From assembly GCF_020731285.1 (NCBI RefSeq), contig NZ_JAJFOW010000043.1, positions 1-53,733 on the forward strand: a DNA stretch of 53,733 bases. Reading direction: 5' to 3'. A model generated the notes under the pieces. It was not told the DNA's origin. It did no database searches and saw nothing but the letters and a program-made list of their open reading frames with translations. Below, one piece after another: positions 1 to 8,817 of the stretch. Each line of letters starts with the position of its first letter. The stretch's first letter is position 1. Both the position numbers and the translations under genes were made by a program. Source of the stretch: Cohnella baijiui. Lineage in GTDB: Bacteria > Bacillota > Bacilli > Paenibacillales > Paenibacillaceae.

Positions 1-83
1 CGCACTTTTGCCGCACGAGCCCATTTCCGGCCGATGTAGGTAGTTTGCATACGCATTTTCGACAATTCGGCAGGACGGTTTGA
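1..83. repeat. Degenerate 51-bp repeat, left window edge
   Basis: The core GATGTAGGTAGTTT at 33-46 and the stretch from 1 to 32 match the unit of the large array at the right end of the window (53328 onward), where the core is AATGTAGGTAGTTT followed by ACGCA. About one and a half diverged units are visible and the array may continue to the left. It lies just beyond the terminator of the first gene. Confidence 0.7.
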
Positions 84-107
84 GTGGTTGAAGACGCCGC
101 TTGCCAT

Positions 108-140
108 AAAAAGACGGCCCCGCCGGTAGCGGAGCCGTCT
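108..140 (-). terminator. Rho-independent terminator of the SLH/RCC1 gene
   Basis: A 7-bp perfect stem, AGACGGC at 112-118 pairing with GCCGTCT at 134-140, is followed on the minus strand by a run of five T. It starts 19 bp after the stop codon of the surface protein gene. Confidence 0.85.
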
Positions 141-158
141 CGCTTCATATGATCAGTT

Positions 159-3100
159 CTACTGGATCAAGTTGGCGTCGGCCAGCATCCGCCGGATCAT
201 CGCGGCCGTCTCCGCCCGCGTTACGATGCCCATCGGCCGGAGCGCGCCGGACGAGCCGTTTACGATATGGTGGCGGATCGCCGCCGCCATCCCGGTACGA
301 GCCCACTCGTTCACCTGAGCGCCGTCGACGAAGGCGGCGACGACAGCTTCGGCCTCCGCGTCGGAGACGGACGTGTCCGTCCCGGCCAGCTTCAGCGCCC
401 GCACGGCCATCGCGGCCGCTTCCTGGCGGGTGATCGTCGCCTTCGGGCGGAACGTCCCGTCCGCGTAGCCGACGATCAGCCCGTACGACTCTGCGGCCGT
501 CACCGCGCCGCCGTACCAATCGGCCGAGCCGACGTCCCGGAAGAGCTCGGACGTCTCCCCCGCCGGCATACCGAGCGCCCGCGTCAGGATCGCGGCGAAT
601 TCCGCGCGGGTGACGGCATCGTCGGGCCGGTAGCGGGCATCGTCGCCGCCGCTCAGAACGAAGCGCGACGCCAAATCGGCGATGTCCCGCTCCGCCCAAT
701 GCCCGGACGTATCCGCGAACGTCCGGTCGCGGCGAACCAAGACATAGTCGCTATTGGTCAAGCTGCGAATGATCGCCCACGTCCGCCCGTCCCGGGTTGC
801 GAACGAGGTCGGCACCGGGCGCGCCGTGCCGTCCTCCTCCCAGACGACGGCCGTCGTGACGGCGCTCGGCTCCATACCGGAGGGCAGCGGAATTTCCCGG
901 CTGACGTAAGACCCGAGGCGGTCGACCGCAAACGTCCGATCTTGATAGGTCGCCGTCACCACGAAGCTCACCGGCGGGGCCGCAAGCGCGAACGCCCCCG
1001 CGCTTGCCGCTTCCTCAACCTGCTGGAGGATGGCGGCGGCGCTTTGGCCGATCTCGATCTGCAGCGCGATCTCGGATAGCGGCACCGCATCGCCGAACGT
1101 CCGGGCGATCCGATCGATCCCGAGCGCCTGCGCCGGCAAAATGTAATTGCCGTTCGGCGTGCGCACCTCCAGCTGTCCCTCCCGGACGGCCAGCGCCTGA
1201 AGCGCCGCCCCTGACAGGCCGGTCATCACACGTTCCGCGGCCTGCTTCACCGGGATGACGACGAGCGGACGGTCCCCTGCTTGGGCGAGCTGCTCCGTCA
1301 GCTTGTCGCTGTCGATCGCGATCTGCAGGCGTACCTTCCCTTCGGCCCCCGTCGCGGTGACGGTTGCGAGCGGCTGCGGCTTGCCGCCGATTTCGATGGC
1401 GAAGCCGTTATCGCCTTTCGGCGGCTCCGTCGTCGAACCGCCCGTCGCCGGCGGCGTGCCCGGTCCCGGCGACGGATCCGTCGGGTCGGTCGGGTCGGTC
1501 GGGTCAGTCGGGTCCGTCGGATCGGTGGGGTCCGTAGGATCCGTCGGGTTCGTCGGGCCGCTTTCCCTCGTCACCTCGATGACATAGTCCGTCATCGGTG
1601 ACGAGAAATCCGCGCCCGCGACCGTCACATGAATGACGTTCAGACCTACGCGCAGAGGCACCTCCTCGGAGGGTGCGCCGATCGCGAGCGCATACGGTCC
1701 GTCTGCCAGCCGGCCGGCTTCGTCATATACCGCGGCCGACACGGACAAGCCGCCGTCCCCGTAAGGCGTCAGCCGCAGCGCGGACGTCCCGTTCGCCACG
1801 CGGGCCGCATAGCCGGTCGTCTCCGGCGCGAAGTCCGGCGTCAATGACCCCTCGCTCAGCGTCAAGCCGCTCAGTCGGGCCGTCTCCGGCTCGGTCGGAT
1901 CTTGGACTCGCCATTGCGCGTACAGCTCCACGTTTGCGGCCGGCATCGGGAACGTCGCGCCCGCCGCATACGAGGTCCCCTGCCCATCCGGCTGCGTGTT
2001 CCAGCCGGCGAATGCGTAGCCCGGCTTCGATAGCACGCCGCCGTTGCCCCGCACCGCGACAATCGCGCCCGCTTCGTACGCGTTGCTGTCTACCGGAACG
2101 CTGCCGCTCACGCTACCGCCTCCGAAATAGGTCACGCCGTATGTCGGGTTCGCCGTCCACTGCGCGTACAGGACGACGTCCGCCGTCCCGATCGTCAGCG
2201 TCTCTCCCGGCCGGTACGATTGTCCGCTGCCGTCCGCGGCCGTATTCCATCCGGAGAAGGTCGCCCCGGCCTTCGCGAGCTGCCCCGTATTGCCGAGCAC
2301 ATCGGCTTCCTCGCCCTCCCAATAGGCGAGCCCGTCGACCGGTACGGTGCCGCCCGTGTTCCCGTTTCCTCTATAGATGACGCTAAAGGTCGGGATATCC
2401 TCGGTCGTGACCGACTTCATCGCATAAGCGCTCTTGGCGCCGGCCAGGTCCCGAACGATCACGTTGAAATAATACGTGGTCCCGAAGACAAGCCCGGACA
2501 CGACGAGTGAATCGATGTCCTTCGTCTCGGGTCCGACGGGGATGCCCTTCGACTCGATCCCGCTCACCGAGTCGAGATTCGCCTTGGTCGACCGATAGAC
2601 GCGATAGCTCAGCTCGCCCTGCGGCGACAGGTTGTCCGACGCTTTGACCCAAGAGAGCTTCACGCTGTCCGTCGTCACGTCGGTCGCGGCGATCGCGCCG
2701 CTCCCCACGTCCGGTCCGGTTACGTCCAGGACGGCTCTGCTCAGCTCCGGCGTCTTGCGGGTCGTCTGCGTGCCGTCCCCGATTTGTCCGTAGCCGTTGA
2801 ATCCCCAACCGTATACGGTGCCGTCGCTTTTCATCGCGGCGCTGTGAAAGGCGCCCGCCGCGATGAGCGAGACGTCCGACAGCCCGGGAATTTGGACGGG
2901 AGCATAGGTGCCCACCGTGGTGTAGCCTAGGCCCAGCTGGTATTGCGTATTGAGCCCCCACGTCCAAGCCGTGCCGTCTTCCTTCAACGCCAGACTGTGC
3001 CAGCCGCCGGCGGCGATCGCCTTCACGGGACCGAGGCCGGCCGCTTGTACGGGAACCAGTCTGTTTTTTGCGCTGCCGTCCCCCAACTCGCCGTACGTGT

Positions 3101-3887
3101 TCAGCCCCCAGCCCCACACCGTCCCGTTTTCTTTCAACGCCAAGCTGTGGTAGTTGCCCGCGGAGATCGCGACCACGTTGCTGATCCCGGTGACCTGAAC
3201 AGGTGTCGGTTGGCTTTCCGCCGTCGTTCCGTTGCCCACTTCTCCGTCTTGGTTGAAGCCCCATGCCCAAACCGTACCGTCACGCTTGAGCGCCAGACTG
3301 TGGTAGCCGCCGGCGGACACCGCGACAACGTCGCTCAAGCCCTCGATCTTGACCGGTACATGCCGTTCTTCAAGCGTGCCGTCGCCGACTTCGCCGCTGC
3401 CGTTTTTGCCCCATGCCCACACGCTGCCGTCCGACGTCACGGCGAGCGTATGGTAGCCGATTCCGCCGGACAGCGCCACGACAACGCCCTGGATGCCTTC
3501 CACCTGTACCGGAAGCAGCCGATCGGTCGTCGTCCCGTCTCCCAATTGGCCGTTGACGTTCGACCCCCACGCCCAGACCGTACCGTCGTTTTTCAGCGCG
3601 AACGTGTGGCGCACGCCGGCCGCGATCAACTTGACATCCGTCATCTCCTTCGCCTTGATCGGACTAAGACGGTTCACCGTCGTGCCGTCGGCGAGGCCGC
3701 CGAATTCGTTGCCGCCCCAGCCCCAGGCCTGTCCAGCGGTATCTACGCCCACCGTATGATAATAGCCGGATACGAGCTGCGGCTGGACCGGCGCCCCGGC
3801 GTCCGCGGCGGCAGCTCGCCCCGGTCCGATCGGAACCCATCCCCATGCCAGCAAAAAACACAGCAGCGCACAAGCCGCTCGTTTCAT
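159..3887 (-). CDS. S-layer-homology surface protein with RCC1 repeats
   Basis: A secreted, probably cell-wall-bound protein of 1242 residues. The start at 3887 is chosen because GGAGGGG lies 8 bases upstream and it begins directly with a signal peptide (MKRAACALLC...); a longer frame to 3986 has no such site. In order: signal peptide (about 1-28); six to seven RCC1-type repeats with the recurring pattern VWAWG...GQLGDG (about 30-390); a fibronectin-III-like segment (about 400-500); two InlB/Listeria-Bacteroides repeats ending in LYAQW (about 505-645); a cadherin-like beta-sandwich; a hydrophilic NPTDPT repeat linker encoded near 1480-1560; an uncharacterised beta-rich region; three SLH domains at the C-terminus (about 1060-1242), which in the family bind pyruvylated wall polymer. 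The function of the RCC1 propeller outside the cell is unknown. Single gene, own terminator. Confidence 0.93.
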   Translation of the reverse strand: MKRAACALLCFLLAWGWVPIGPGRAAAADAGAPVQPQLVSGYYHTVGVDTAGQAWGWGGNEFGGLADGTTVNRLSPIKAKEMTDVKLIAAGVRHTFALKNDGTVWAWGSNVNGQLGDGTTTDRLLPVQVEGIQGVVVALSGGIGYHTLAVTSDGSVWAWGKNGSGEVGDGTLEERHVPVKIEGLSDVVAVSAGGYHSLALKRDGTVWAWGFNQDGEVGNGTTAESQPTPVQVTGISNVVAISAGNYHSLALKENGTVWGWGLNTYGELGDGSAKNRLVPVQAAGLGPVKAIAAGGWHSLALKEDGTAWTWGLNTQYQLGLGYTTVGTYAPVQIPGLSDVSLIAAGAFHSAAMKSDGTVYGWGFNGYGQIGDGTQTTRKTPELSRAVLDVTGPDVGSGAIAATDVTTDSVKLSWVKASDNLSPQGELSYRVYRSTKANLDSVSGIESKGIPVGPETKDIDSLVVSGLVFGTTYYFNVIVRDLAGAKSAYAMKSVTTEDIPTFSVIYRGNGNTGGTVPVDGLAYWEGEEADVLGNTGQLAKAGATFSGWNTAADGSGQSYRPGETLTIGTADVVLYAQWTANPTYGVTYFGGGSVSGSVPVDSNAYEAGAIVAVRGNGGVLSKPGYAFAGWNTQPDGQGTSYAAGATFPMPAANVELYAQWRVQDPTEPETARLSGLTLSEGSLTPDFAPETTGYAARVANGTSALRLTPYGDGGLSVSAAVYDEAGRLADGPYALAIGAPSEEVPLRVGLNVIHVTVAGADFSSPMTDYVIEVTRESGPTNPTDPTDPTDPTDPTDPTDPTDPTDPSPGPGTPPATGGSTTEPPKGDNGFAIEIGGKPQPLATVTATGAEGKVRLQIAIDSDKLTEQLAQAGDRPLVVIPVKQAAERVMTGLSGAALQALAVREGQLEVRTPNGNYILPAQALGIDRIARTFGDAVPLSEIALQIEIGQSAAAILQQVEEAASAGAFALAAPPVSFVVTATYQDRTFAVDRLGSYVSREIPLPSGMEPSAVTTAVVWEEDGTARPVPTSFATRDGRTWAIIRSLTNSDYVLVRRDRTFADTSGHWAERDIADLASRFVLSGGDDARYRPDDAVTRAEFAAILTRALGMPAGETSELFRDVGSADWYGGAVTAAESYGLIVGYADGTFRPKATITRQEAAAMAVRALKLAGTDTSVSDAEAEAVVAAFVDGAQVNEWARTGMAAAIRHHIVNGSSGALRPMGIVTRAETAAMIRRMLADANLIQ

Positions 3888-3990
3888 TCCATTCCCCTCC
3901 GTTACCTTGATCTTCGGACATTGTACCGAAGGAGAGCGGCCCGGGGGATTAGCGAAAGTTAACTGTTGCGTCATTTTGTCACGCAATCCA

Positions 3991-4087
3991 AGTAAAAACG
4001 GCTCCGCGTCTTCAAGAAAGATGGCGGCACGTTTTTATCGGAGACGGATCAGTAAAGGGTAGGTGAACTTATACTTTCTGATCCGTT
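3991..4087. repeat. Two-hairpin dispersed element, copy 1
   Basis: The left arm AGTAAAAACGGCTCCG and right arm ACGTTTTTATCGGAGA form a hairpin (AAAAACG/CGTTTTT). It is followed by a second inverted repeat, ACGGATCAG pairing with CTGATCCGT. A second copy with the same order of parts lies at 27484-27572. In that copy the second stem has a different sequence but still pairs. Confidence 0.7.
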
Positions 4088-4136
4088 AAAAAAAAGAACC
4101 CGGCAGCAAGCGATCGTCGCTTGCCGCGCAGGTTCT
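4087..4136 (-). terminator. Rho-independent terminator of the PLP enzyme gene
   Basis: A long hairpin, AGAACC at 4095-4100 pairing with GGTTCT at 4131-4136 and with inner stem GCAAGCG/CGCTTGC, is followed on the minus strand by eight T. It lies 7 bp after the stop codon. Confidence 0.9.
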
Positions 4137-4142
4137 CTCTTC

Positions 4143-5351
4143 TTAGCTATTCGCAGATTGCATCAATGCCGCGCTCGCCCGGTCAAGGTCCGCGATCAGC
4201 TCCTGCGGATCCTCCAGTCCGACGTACAACCGGACCAGCGAACCCGGAACCGATTCGTACCCCGGGCCGAGGCGTCCGACGGTGACGAGGCTTTCGTGCC
4301 CGCCCCAACTGACGCCGATACGGAAATATTCGAGCGAGCTCGCCCACGCCTTCATGCGTTCGGCGGGCAGATCGGTCTCGAAGGAGAACAGGCTGCTCGC
4401 TCCGATCATCTGCCGCTTGGCCAGCTCGTGCTGCGGGTGGGCGGCGAGCCACGGATGGTTGACGGTGCGCACGAACGGCAGCGTCGCCAGATGGTTCGCG
4501 ACCGTCAGGCCGCTCCGCTCCGCGCGCTCGAGACGCAGCGGAAGCGTCCGCAGGCCGCGCATCGCCAGCGAGGCCGTGTGGGCGGTCATGATCCCGCCGA
4601 ACAGCAGGTACTCCCGCGCGTTGACGCGATTGATCCGCTCTTCGGATCCGATCAGCACGCCGCCGACGATGTCGCTATGTCCGCCGATGTATTTGCTGAT
4701 CGAATGGACGACGAGGTCGACGCCCATCGCGAGCGGATTTTGCAGAATCGGCGTCGCCCACGTGTTGTCGATAATCGTCACCGCGCCGATGCGCTTCGCC
4801 AGCTCCGCGCAGGCGCGCAGATCCTGCAGCCGGAAAGTCAGCGTCGTCGGGCTTTCCAGGTAGATCAGCTTCGTATTCGGCCGGATCGCCGCCTCCAGCG
4901 CAGCCATCGAGGTGCCGTCCGCGAAGGTCGTCTCCACGCCGAACTTCGGCAGAAAATACGTGAGCAGCTCTCTTGTCGGACCGTACGCTTGGTCTACGCA
5001 GACGATATGATCGCCTCCGCGGACGTTCGCGAGAATCGCGGTCGAGATGGCCGCCATGCCGGAAGCGAAGCAGCGGGCCTTCTCCCCGCCCTGCAGCTCC
5101 GCGAGCCTCGTTTCGAGCTGGCGGACGGTCGGGTTGTGTCCCCGCGAGTACATCGGTATATCGTCGGTCCCGGTCGATGCCCGGTCGAACGACTCGTAAT
5201 CGGAGAAGGTAAACAGGCTGTTTTGATAAATCGGCATGACGACGGCGCCGTGATGCCCGCCGTCATGCGGGTCGTGCGCGACCGTCGTATAAGGATCGCG
5301 CCCGCCCGCCTTCGCGGCCGCGCCGCCGTTGCCTTTTTCTAGCTCCTCCAC
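4143..5351 (-). CDS. Cys/Met-metabolism PLP enzyme (trans-sulfuration family)
   Basis: 402 residues, the normal length for the cystathionine gamma-synthase / beta-lyase / methionine gamma-lyase family. The motif HSISKYIGGHSDIVGG carries the PLP lysine at about residue 220, and YSRGHNPTVRQLE near residue 68 is the family's N-terminal active-site segment. The enzyme acts on thioether amino acids in the cytosol; which of the family reactions it performs cannot be told from the sequence. The start is a GTG at 5351 preceded by AAGGA; no ATG start fits better. It lies 61 bp downstream of the sugar-permease gene with no clear terminator between, so read-through from that operon is possible, though the functional link is unclear. 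It has a strong terminator of its own. Confidence 0.9.
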   Translation of the reverse strand: MEELEKGNGGAAAKAGGRDPYTTVAHDPHDGGHHGAVVMPIYQNSLFTFSDYESFDRASTGTDDIPMYSRGHNPTVRQLETRLAELQGGEKARCFASGMAAISTAILANVRGGDHIVCVDQAYGPTRELLTYFLPKFGVETTFADGTSMAALEAAIRPNTKLIYLESPTTLTFRLQDLRACAELAKRIGAVTIIDNTWATPILQNPLAMGVDLVVHSISKYIGGHSDIVGGVLIGSEERINRVNAREYLLFGGIMTAHTASLAMRGLRTLPLRLERAERSGLTVANHLATLPFVRTVNHPWLAAHPQHELAKRQMIGASSLFSFETDLPAERMKAWASSLEYFRIGVSWGGHESLVTVGRLGPGYESVPGSLVRLYVGLEDPQELIADLDRASAALMQSANS

Positions 5352-5412
5352 TGAATGTCCTTCCCTTCCATAAGATGATGAGATCTGGTTGCAGGATAGC
5401 GGAGATGCCGCC

Positions 5413-6249
5413 TCAGCCTTTGACGGCGCCCTGGGTCAGTCCCTCTACGATGAACCGCTGGCAGATCGCGAACAGCACGACCGTCGGGACGACGGACAGT
5501 ACCGTGGCCGCGGACATGGAACCCCAGTCGATATCGAACTTGGTGATGAACGAGTTCATCGCGACGGGCAGCGTCTTGGAGCTTTCCCGGTCGATGAACA
5601 TGATGGCCATGAACAGCTCGTTCCAGTTTTGCACGAAGGCGAAAATGAACGTGGCGGAGATGCCCGGCATCATGATCGGCACGATGACCCGGTATAGCGC
5701 GCCGAGTCTCGAGCAGCCGTCGATCATCGCCGCTTCCTCGAGGCTGGCCGGAATGCGTTGGAAGAAGCCGCGCAGCATGATCGTACAGAACGGCACCAGG
5801 CCGACGGTGTACATGAGGATCAGGGACGCCTGCTTGTTCAGCAGCCCCATCTTCGACATCATCATGTACAGCGTGCTGAAGCCGATGAACAGCGGAATCA
5901 TCTGCGTAACGAAAAACGCCATCATGAGCTGCCCGCTCCCCCGGAAGGCGAACCGCGCCAGGACGTAGCCGCTCAGAATCGTGACGACCAACACGATCGC
6001 GGCGGCGACGAGCGAGATGAACAGACTGTTGCCCAGATAGACGTGAAACTTCGAAATTTTGAAGATCTGCACGTAGTTATCGAGCGTGAAATGCTTCGGC
6101 CAATACTGCAGCGGCAGCGTGAAAATCTCGTTGCGGGGCTTCAGCGAAGTGATGATCATCCAGTACAGCGGGAACACCATGAACACCAAATAAATCCCGA
6201 GCACGACAATCTTGCCGGCGAGGCCGAGCTTCGCGTACCTTTTCTTCAT
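5413..6249 (-). CDS. ABC sugar permease, MalG type
   Basis: 278 residues with six predicted membrane segments. The cytoplasmic EAA loop, EEAAMIDGCSRLGALYRVIVP, is where the ATPase docks in this family. It is the second permease of a carbohydrate importer of the CUT1 class. Its ATG overlaps the TAA of the preceding permease by one base (TAATG), indicating translational coupling. No ATPase gene lies in this operon; in CUT1 systems of Bacillales a shared MsmX-type ATPase commonly serves, which is inferred here. The substrate is unknown. Confidence 0.93.
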   Translation of the reverse strand: MKKRYAKLGLAGKIVVLGIYLVFMVFPLYWMIITSLKPRNEIFTLPLQYWPKHFTLDNYVQIFKISKFHVYLGNSLFISLVAAAIVLVVTILSGYVLARFAFRGSGQLMMAFFVTQMIPLFIGFSTLYMMMSKMGLLNKQASLILMYTVGLVPFCTIMLRGFFQRIPASLEEAAMIDGCSRLGALYRVIVPIMMPGISATFIFAFVQNWNELFMAIMFIDRESSKTLPVAMNSFITKFDIDWGSMSAATVLSVVPTVVLFAICQRFIVEGLTQGAVKG

Positions 6250-7151
6250 TAGAAGTCACCAGCCTTCCCCGCGCGGGTCGCGAACAGATAGAAGGTCGTG
6301 AACAGCACCAGAATCCCGATGCAGATGATGCCGATCGCGCTCGCCTGGCCATAGTCGCCGGAGAACACGATCTTGTCGAGCATGTACGTCGTCAGGATGT
6401 GCGTCGATCCGGCCGGTCCGCCGTTCGTCATCCCGTAGATCAGATCCGGGAAGTTGAAGATCCAGATCACCCGCAGCGCGGTCGTGGAAATGATCGTCGG
6501 CATGATGTACGGAATCGTGACGTGGCGCAGCTGGCCAAAGCTGCTCGCGCCGTCGATCTCCGCCGCCTCGTACAGCTCCGACGGCACGGACTGCAGCGCC
6601 GCGAGCAGCATGATGGCGAAGAAGGCGACGCCGTACCAAACGTTGGCGACGATGACGGAGAACATGGCCCATTTCGGATCCGACAGAAACCCGATCCGCT
6701 CCGAGATGAGGCCGAGCTTGAGCAGCAAGTCGTTGATGACGCCGATCTGCCCGTTGAACAGCCAGCGCCAGATGATGCCGATGAGGAAGCCGGACAGCGC
6801 CCACGAGTAGAAGACGAAGCCCTGATACACGCCGCGTCCGCGGAAGCTCTTGCGCATGATCAGCGCCACGGCGAAGCCGATGGTGAACTGGAGCACGAGC
6901 GAGATCGACACCCAGAGCGCCGTGTTTTTCAGGATCGTGCCGAACTGCGCCGAGCTCGTCACGGTCTTGAAATTGTCCAGACCGATATATCGGACGTCCG
7001 TCAGGTTAAACAGCGAATAATTGCGAAATGCGACGTCGATGCCCTTTACGATCGGATAGTACGTAAATCCGAAGACGAGCAGGATCGTCGGGAGCAAGCA
7101 TAAGAAGATAAACGTCTGCGTGCGGTTCAGCCGAAATAGCTTCAACTTCAT
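6249..7151 (-). CDS. ABC sugar permease, MalF/UgpA type
   Basis: 300 residues, with an N-terminal membrane segment (TFIFLCLLPTILLVFGFTYY) and about five more, and the EAA loop YEAAEIDGASSFGQLRHVTIP. It is the first permease of the CUT1 importer, translated from GGAGGAG just before the ATG and coupled to the second permease. The 65-bp spacer from the binding-protein gene contains an imperfect GC-rich hairpin, a usual device for making more binding protein than permease. Confidence 0.93.
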   Translation of the reverse strand: MKLKLFRLNRTQTFIFLCLLPTILLVFGFTYYPIVKGIDVAFRNYSLFNLTDVRYIGLDNFKTVTSSAQFGTILKNTALWVSISLVLQFTIGFAVALIMRKSFRGRGVYQGFVFYSWALSGFLIGIIWRWLFNGQIGVINDLLLKLGLISERIGFLSDPKWAMFSVIVANVWYGVAFFAIMLLAALQSVPSELYEAAEIDGASSFGQLRHVTIPYIMPTIISTTALRVIWIFNFPDLIYGMTNGGPAGSTHILTTYMLDKIVFSGDYGQASAIGIICIGILVLFTTFYLFATRAGKAGDF

Positions 7152-7216
7152 CGACTCCTCCCGGAACGGCAGACGGCGCGTAGAGGGAACCTACCCGCCG
7201 CCTTGCCTTGCGTTCC

Positions 7217-8527
7217 TTATTTGCCCTGTTGCTTCTCGTTGGTCCAGTAGGCGTCCCACTTCTTCAGTGCGTCGTCGATCGACAGTCGGCCGAGCAGGAC
7301 GGCTTGCGCGTCTTGCTGGACGATCTTCCGCCATTCGCCGAAGCCCTTATAGTCCGTCTCCGGCTTGTAAGGAACGAAGTGCTCCGGATCGTTCGACATG
7401 TCGATGTACGGCTTGTACGCGCCTTCCTTGAAGTAGCTGTCGACGGATGCGCTGTTGTGAATCGGGATGACGCCGGCCGTCTTCGTGAAGATCGCGTTCT
7501 GCTCCGGGCTGGAGAGGAACTCGATCAGCTTCCAGGCTTCCTCCGGATGCTTGGAGTACGAGGTCATGCCCCAACCGGCCGCGCCCACCTTGTAGTGCGA
7601 GATGCCCGTCGGACCGACCGGCATCGGAGCGGTCGCCCACGTGCCTTCTCCAAGCTTCTGCTTGACCGGATCGATCGTATCGGGATCCTGAATCAGCATC
7701 CCCGTCGCGCCGGAGACGAAGCCTTGAACCTGCTCGGCGAACGCCCAGTTGATCGAATCCTTCGGAGAGCCGTCCTTGTACAGGTTCGTATACAGCGTCA
7801 GGCCTTGCTTGGCTTCCGGCGTGCTGAAGATCGTAGCGCCGCTCTTCAGGAACATCGCGTCGTCCGTGTTCACGTTCGCGCCGTTGAAGTCCCGGAGCAA
7901 GTCGACGATATAGCCGTCGGCGCCGGAGCCGCCGCGGAAGGAGTAGCCGAACCGGTTGTTCGCGGAGTCGGTCAGCGTCTTCGCCGCGTTCAGGAGGTCG
8001 TCCCACGTCCTCGGCGGGGTCAGGCCCTTTTCGTCAAACCAGTCTTTGCGGTAGAAGAGCATTTTTTGATAAAGGCCGTAAGGAATGTAGTAGGGTTTGT
8101 TCTCGATGTAGTTGGCCATCGCGATCGAGTTCGCGTTCAGGTCTTTGTAGCCGCTCCAAGCGTCGGTGTACGTCGTCAGGTCGGCGATCCATTTGTTCGT
8201 GACGAACTGCTTGACCGTAACGTCGCGAACTTCCAGGACGTCGAGGCTCTCCTTGCTGTTCAGCATGGTGGAGATTTTGTTGTCAGCGCTCTCGAGCGGC
8301 GGCGAAATCAATTCGACCTTGATGTTCGGGTTCGCTTCTTCGAAGCTCGCGATCATCTTTTTGATCACTTCGGTACGGGCGGGACTCGTGAGACTCTCGA
8401 TCATCTTCAGCTTCACGGTGCCTTTGCCGTCTCCGCCGCTATCGCCGCTGCCGGAGCAACCGCTTACGACGCCTGCTGCAAGCGCTGCCACCGCAGACAG
8501 GGCCAACCATCTGTTCGTCCCCTTCAT
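7217..8527 (-). CDS. Sugar-binding lipoprotein of the ABC importer
   Basis: 436 residues of the family-1 extracellular solute-binding type. The start at 8527 is preferred over an upstream ATG at 8542 because that ATG overlaps the GGAGG ribosome site. The N-terminus is a lipoprotein signal ending in VVSGC (lipobox), followed by a Gly/Ser-rich tether, so the mature protein sits on the outer face of the membrane. A Trp- and Tyr-rich C-terminal half is typical of sugar binders. It heads the binding protein-permease-permease operon. Upstream lie two identical palindromes, probably the operators of the GntR-family gene next door. The sugar is not deducible. Confidence 0.93.
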   Translation of the reverse strand: MKGTNRWLALSAVAALAAGVVSGCSGSGDSGGDGKGTVKLKMIESLTSPARTEVIKKMIASFEEANPNIKVELISPPLESADNKISTMLNSKESLDVLEVRDVTVKQFVTNKWIADLTTYTDAWSGYKDLNANSIAMANYIENKPYYIPYGLYQKMLFYRKDWFDEKGLTPPRTWDDLLNAAKTLTDSANNRFGYSFRGGSGADGYIVDLLRDFNGANVNTDDAMFLKSGATIFSTPEAKQGLTLYTNLYKDGSPKDSINWAFAEQVQGFVSGATGMLIQDPDTIDPVKQKLGEGTWATAPMPVGPTGISHYKVGAAGWGMTSYSKHPEEAWKLIEFLSSPEQNAIFTKTAGVIPIHNSASVDSYFKEGAYKPYIDMSNDPEHFVPYKPETDYKGFGEWRKIVQQDAQAVLLGRLSIDDALKKWDAYWTNEKQQGK

Positions 8528-8576
8528 ACTACCAACCTCCACCTTTTGTGTTTAGCGCCATCCTGTCGACCCGTAT

Positions 8577-8591
8577 ACCTGTCTGATAGGT
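8577..8591. promoter_or_regulatory. Palindromic operator, copy 1
   Basis: ACCTGTCTGATAGGT is an inverted repeat (ACCTnTC-n-GAnAGGT) with one mismatched pair, 50 bp upstream of the binding-protein start. An identical 15-mer lies 87 bp further upstream. Regulation by the adjacent GntR/FCD protein is an inference from position and symmetry. Confidence 0.65.
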
Positions 8592-8663
8592 CAAGTGATC
8601 TTCCGGCCATGCCCGAAGCGCCCTGCATATCTCTGTTGTATACGGTTCGCGACCCTGCTATAT

Positions 8664-8678
8664 ACCTGTCTGATAGGT
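8664..8678. promoter_or_regulatory. Palindromic operator, copy 2
   Basis: Identical to the copy at 8577-8591, including the flanking TATA on its left side. It covers the -10 of a possible minus-strand promoter (-35 TTGACT at 8695-8700, 17-bp spacer, weak -10 CCTATC at 8672-8677). A repressor bound here would block that promoter. The two copies could support DNA looping. Confidence 0.65.
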
Positions 8679-8817
8679 CTACAGGGTTTGCGTTAGTCAA
8701 ATCATAATATGAGGCTGTTGGATCGTCAATACGTTTTGTCATCTTTCTTCGGGCTGCGGCAAAAATGAAAACGCTGTACTGGCATTCATATGAAAAATTG
8801 CGTTAACTTTTCTAACA

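Noticed and set aside
8524..8742. 72-residue open frame upstream of the sugar-binding protein
   Set aside because: It is made of the two operator copies and the promoter region, lacks a ribosome site and resembles no protein.
8764..8778. cre-like sequence ATGAAAACGCTGTAC before the sugar importer
   Set aside because: The left half fits the consensus but the last two defined positions do not, and it is over 230 bp from the start codon.
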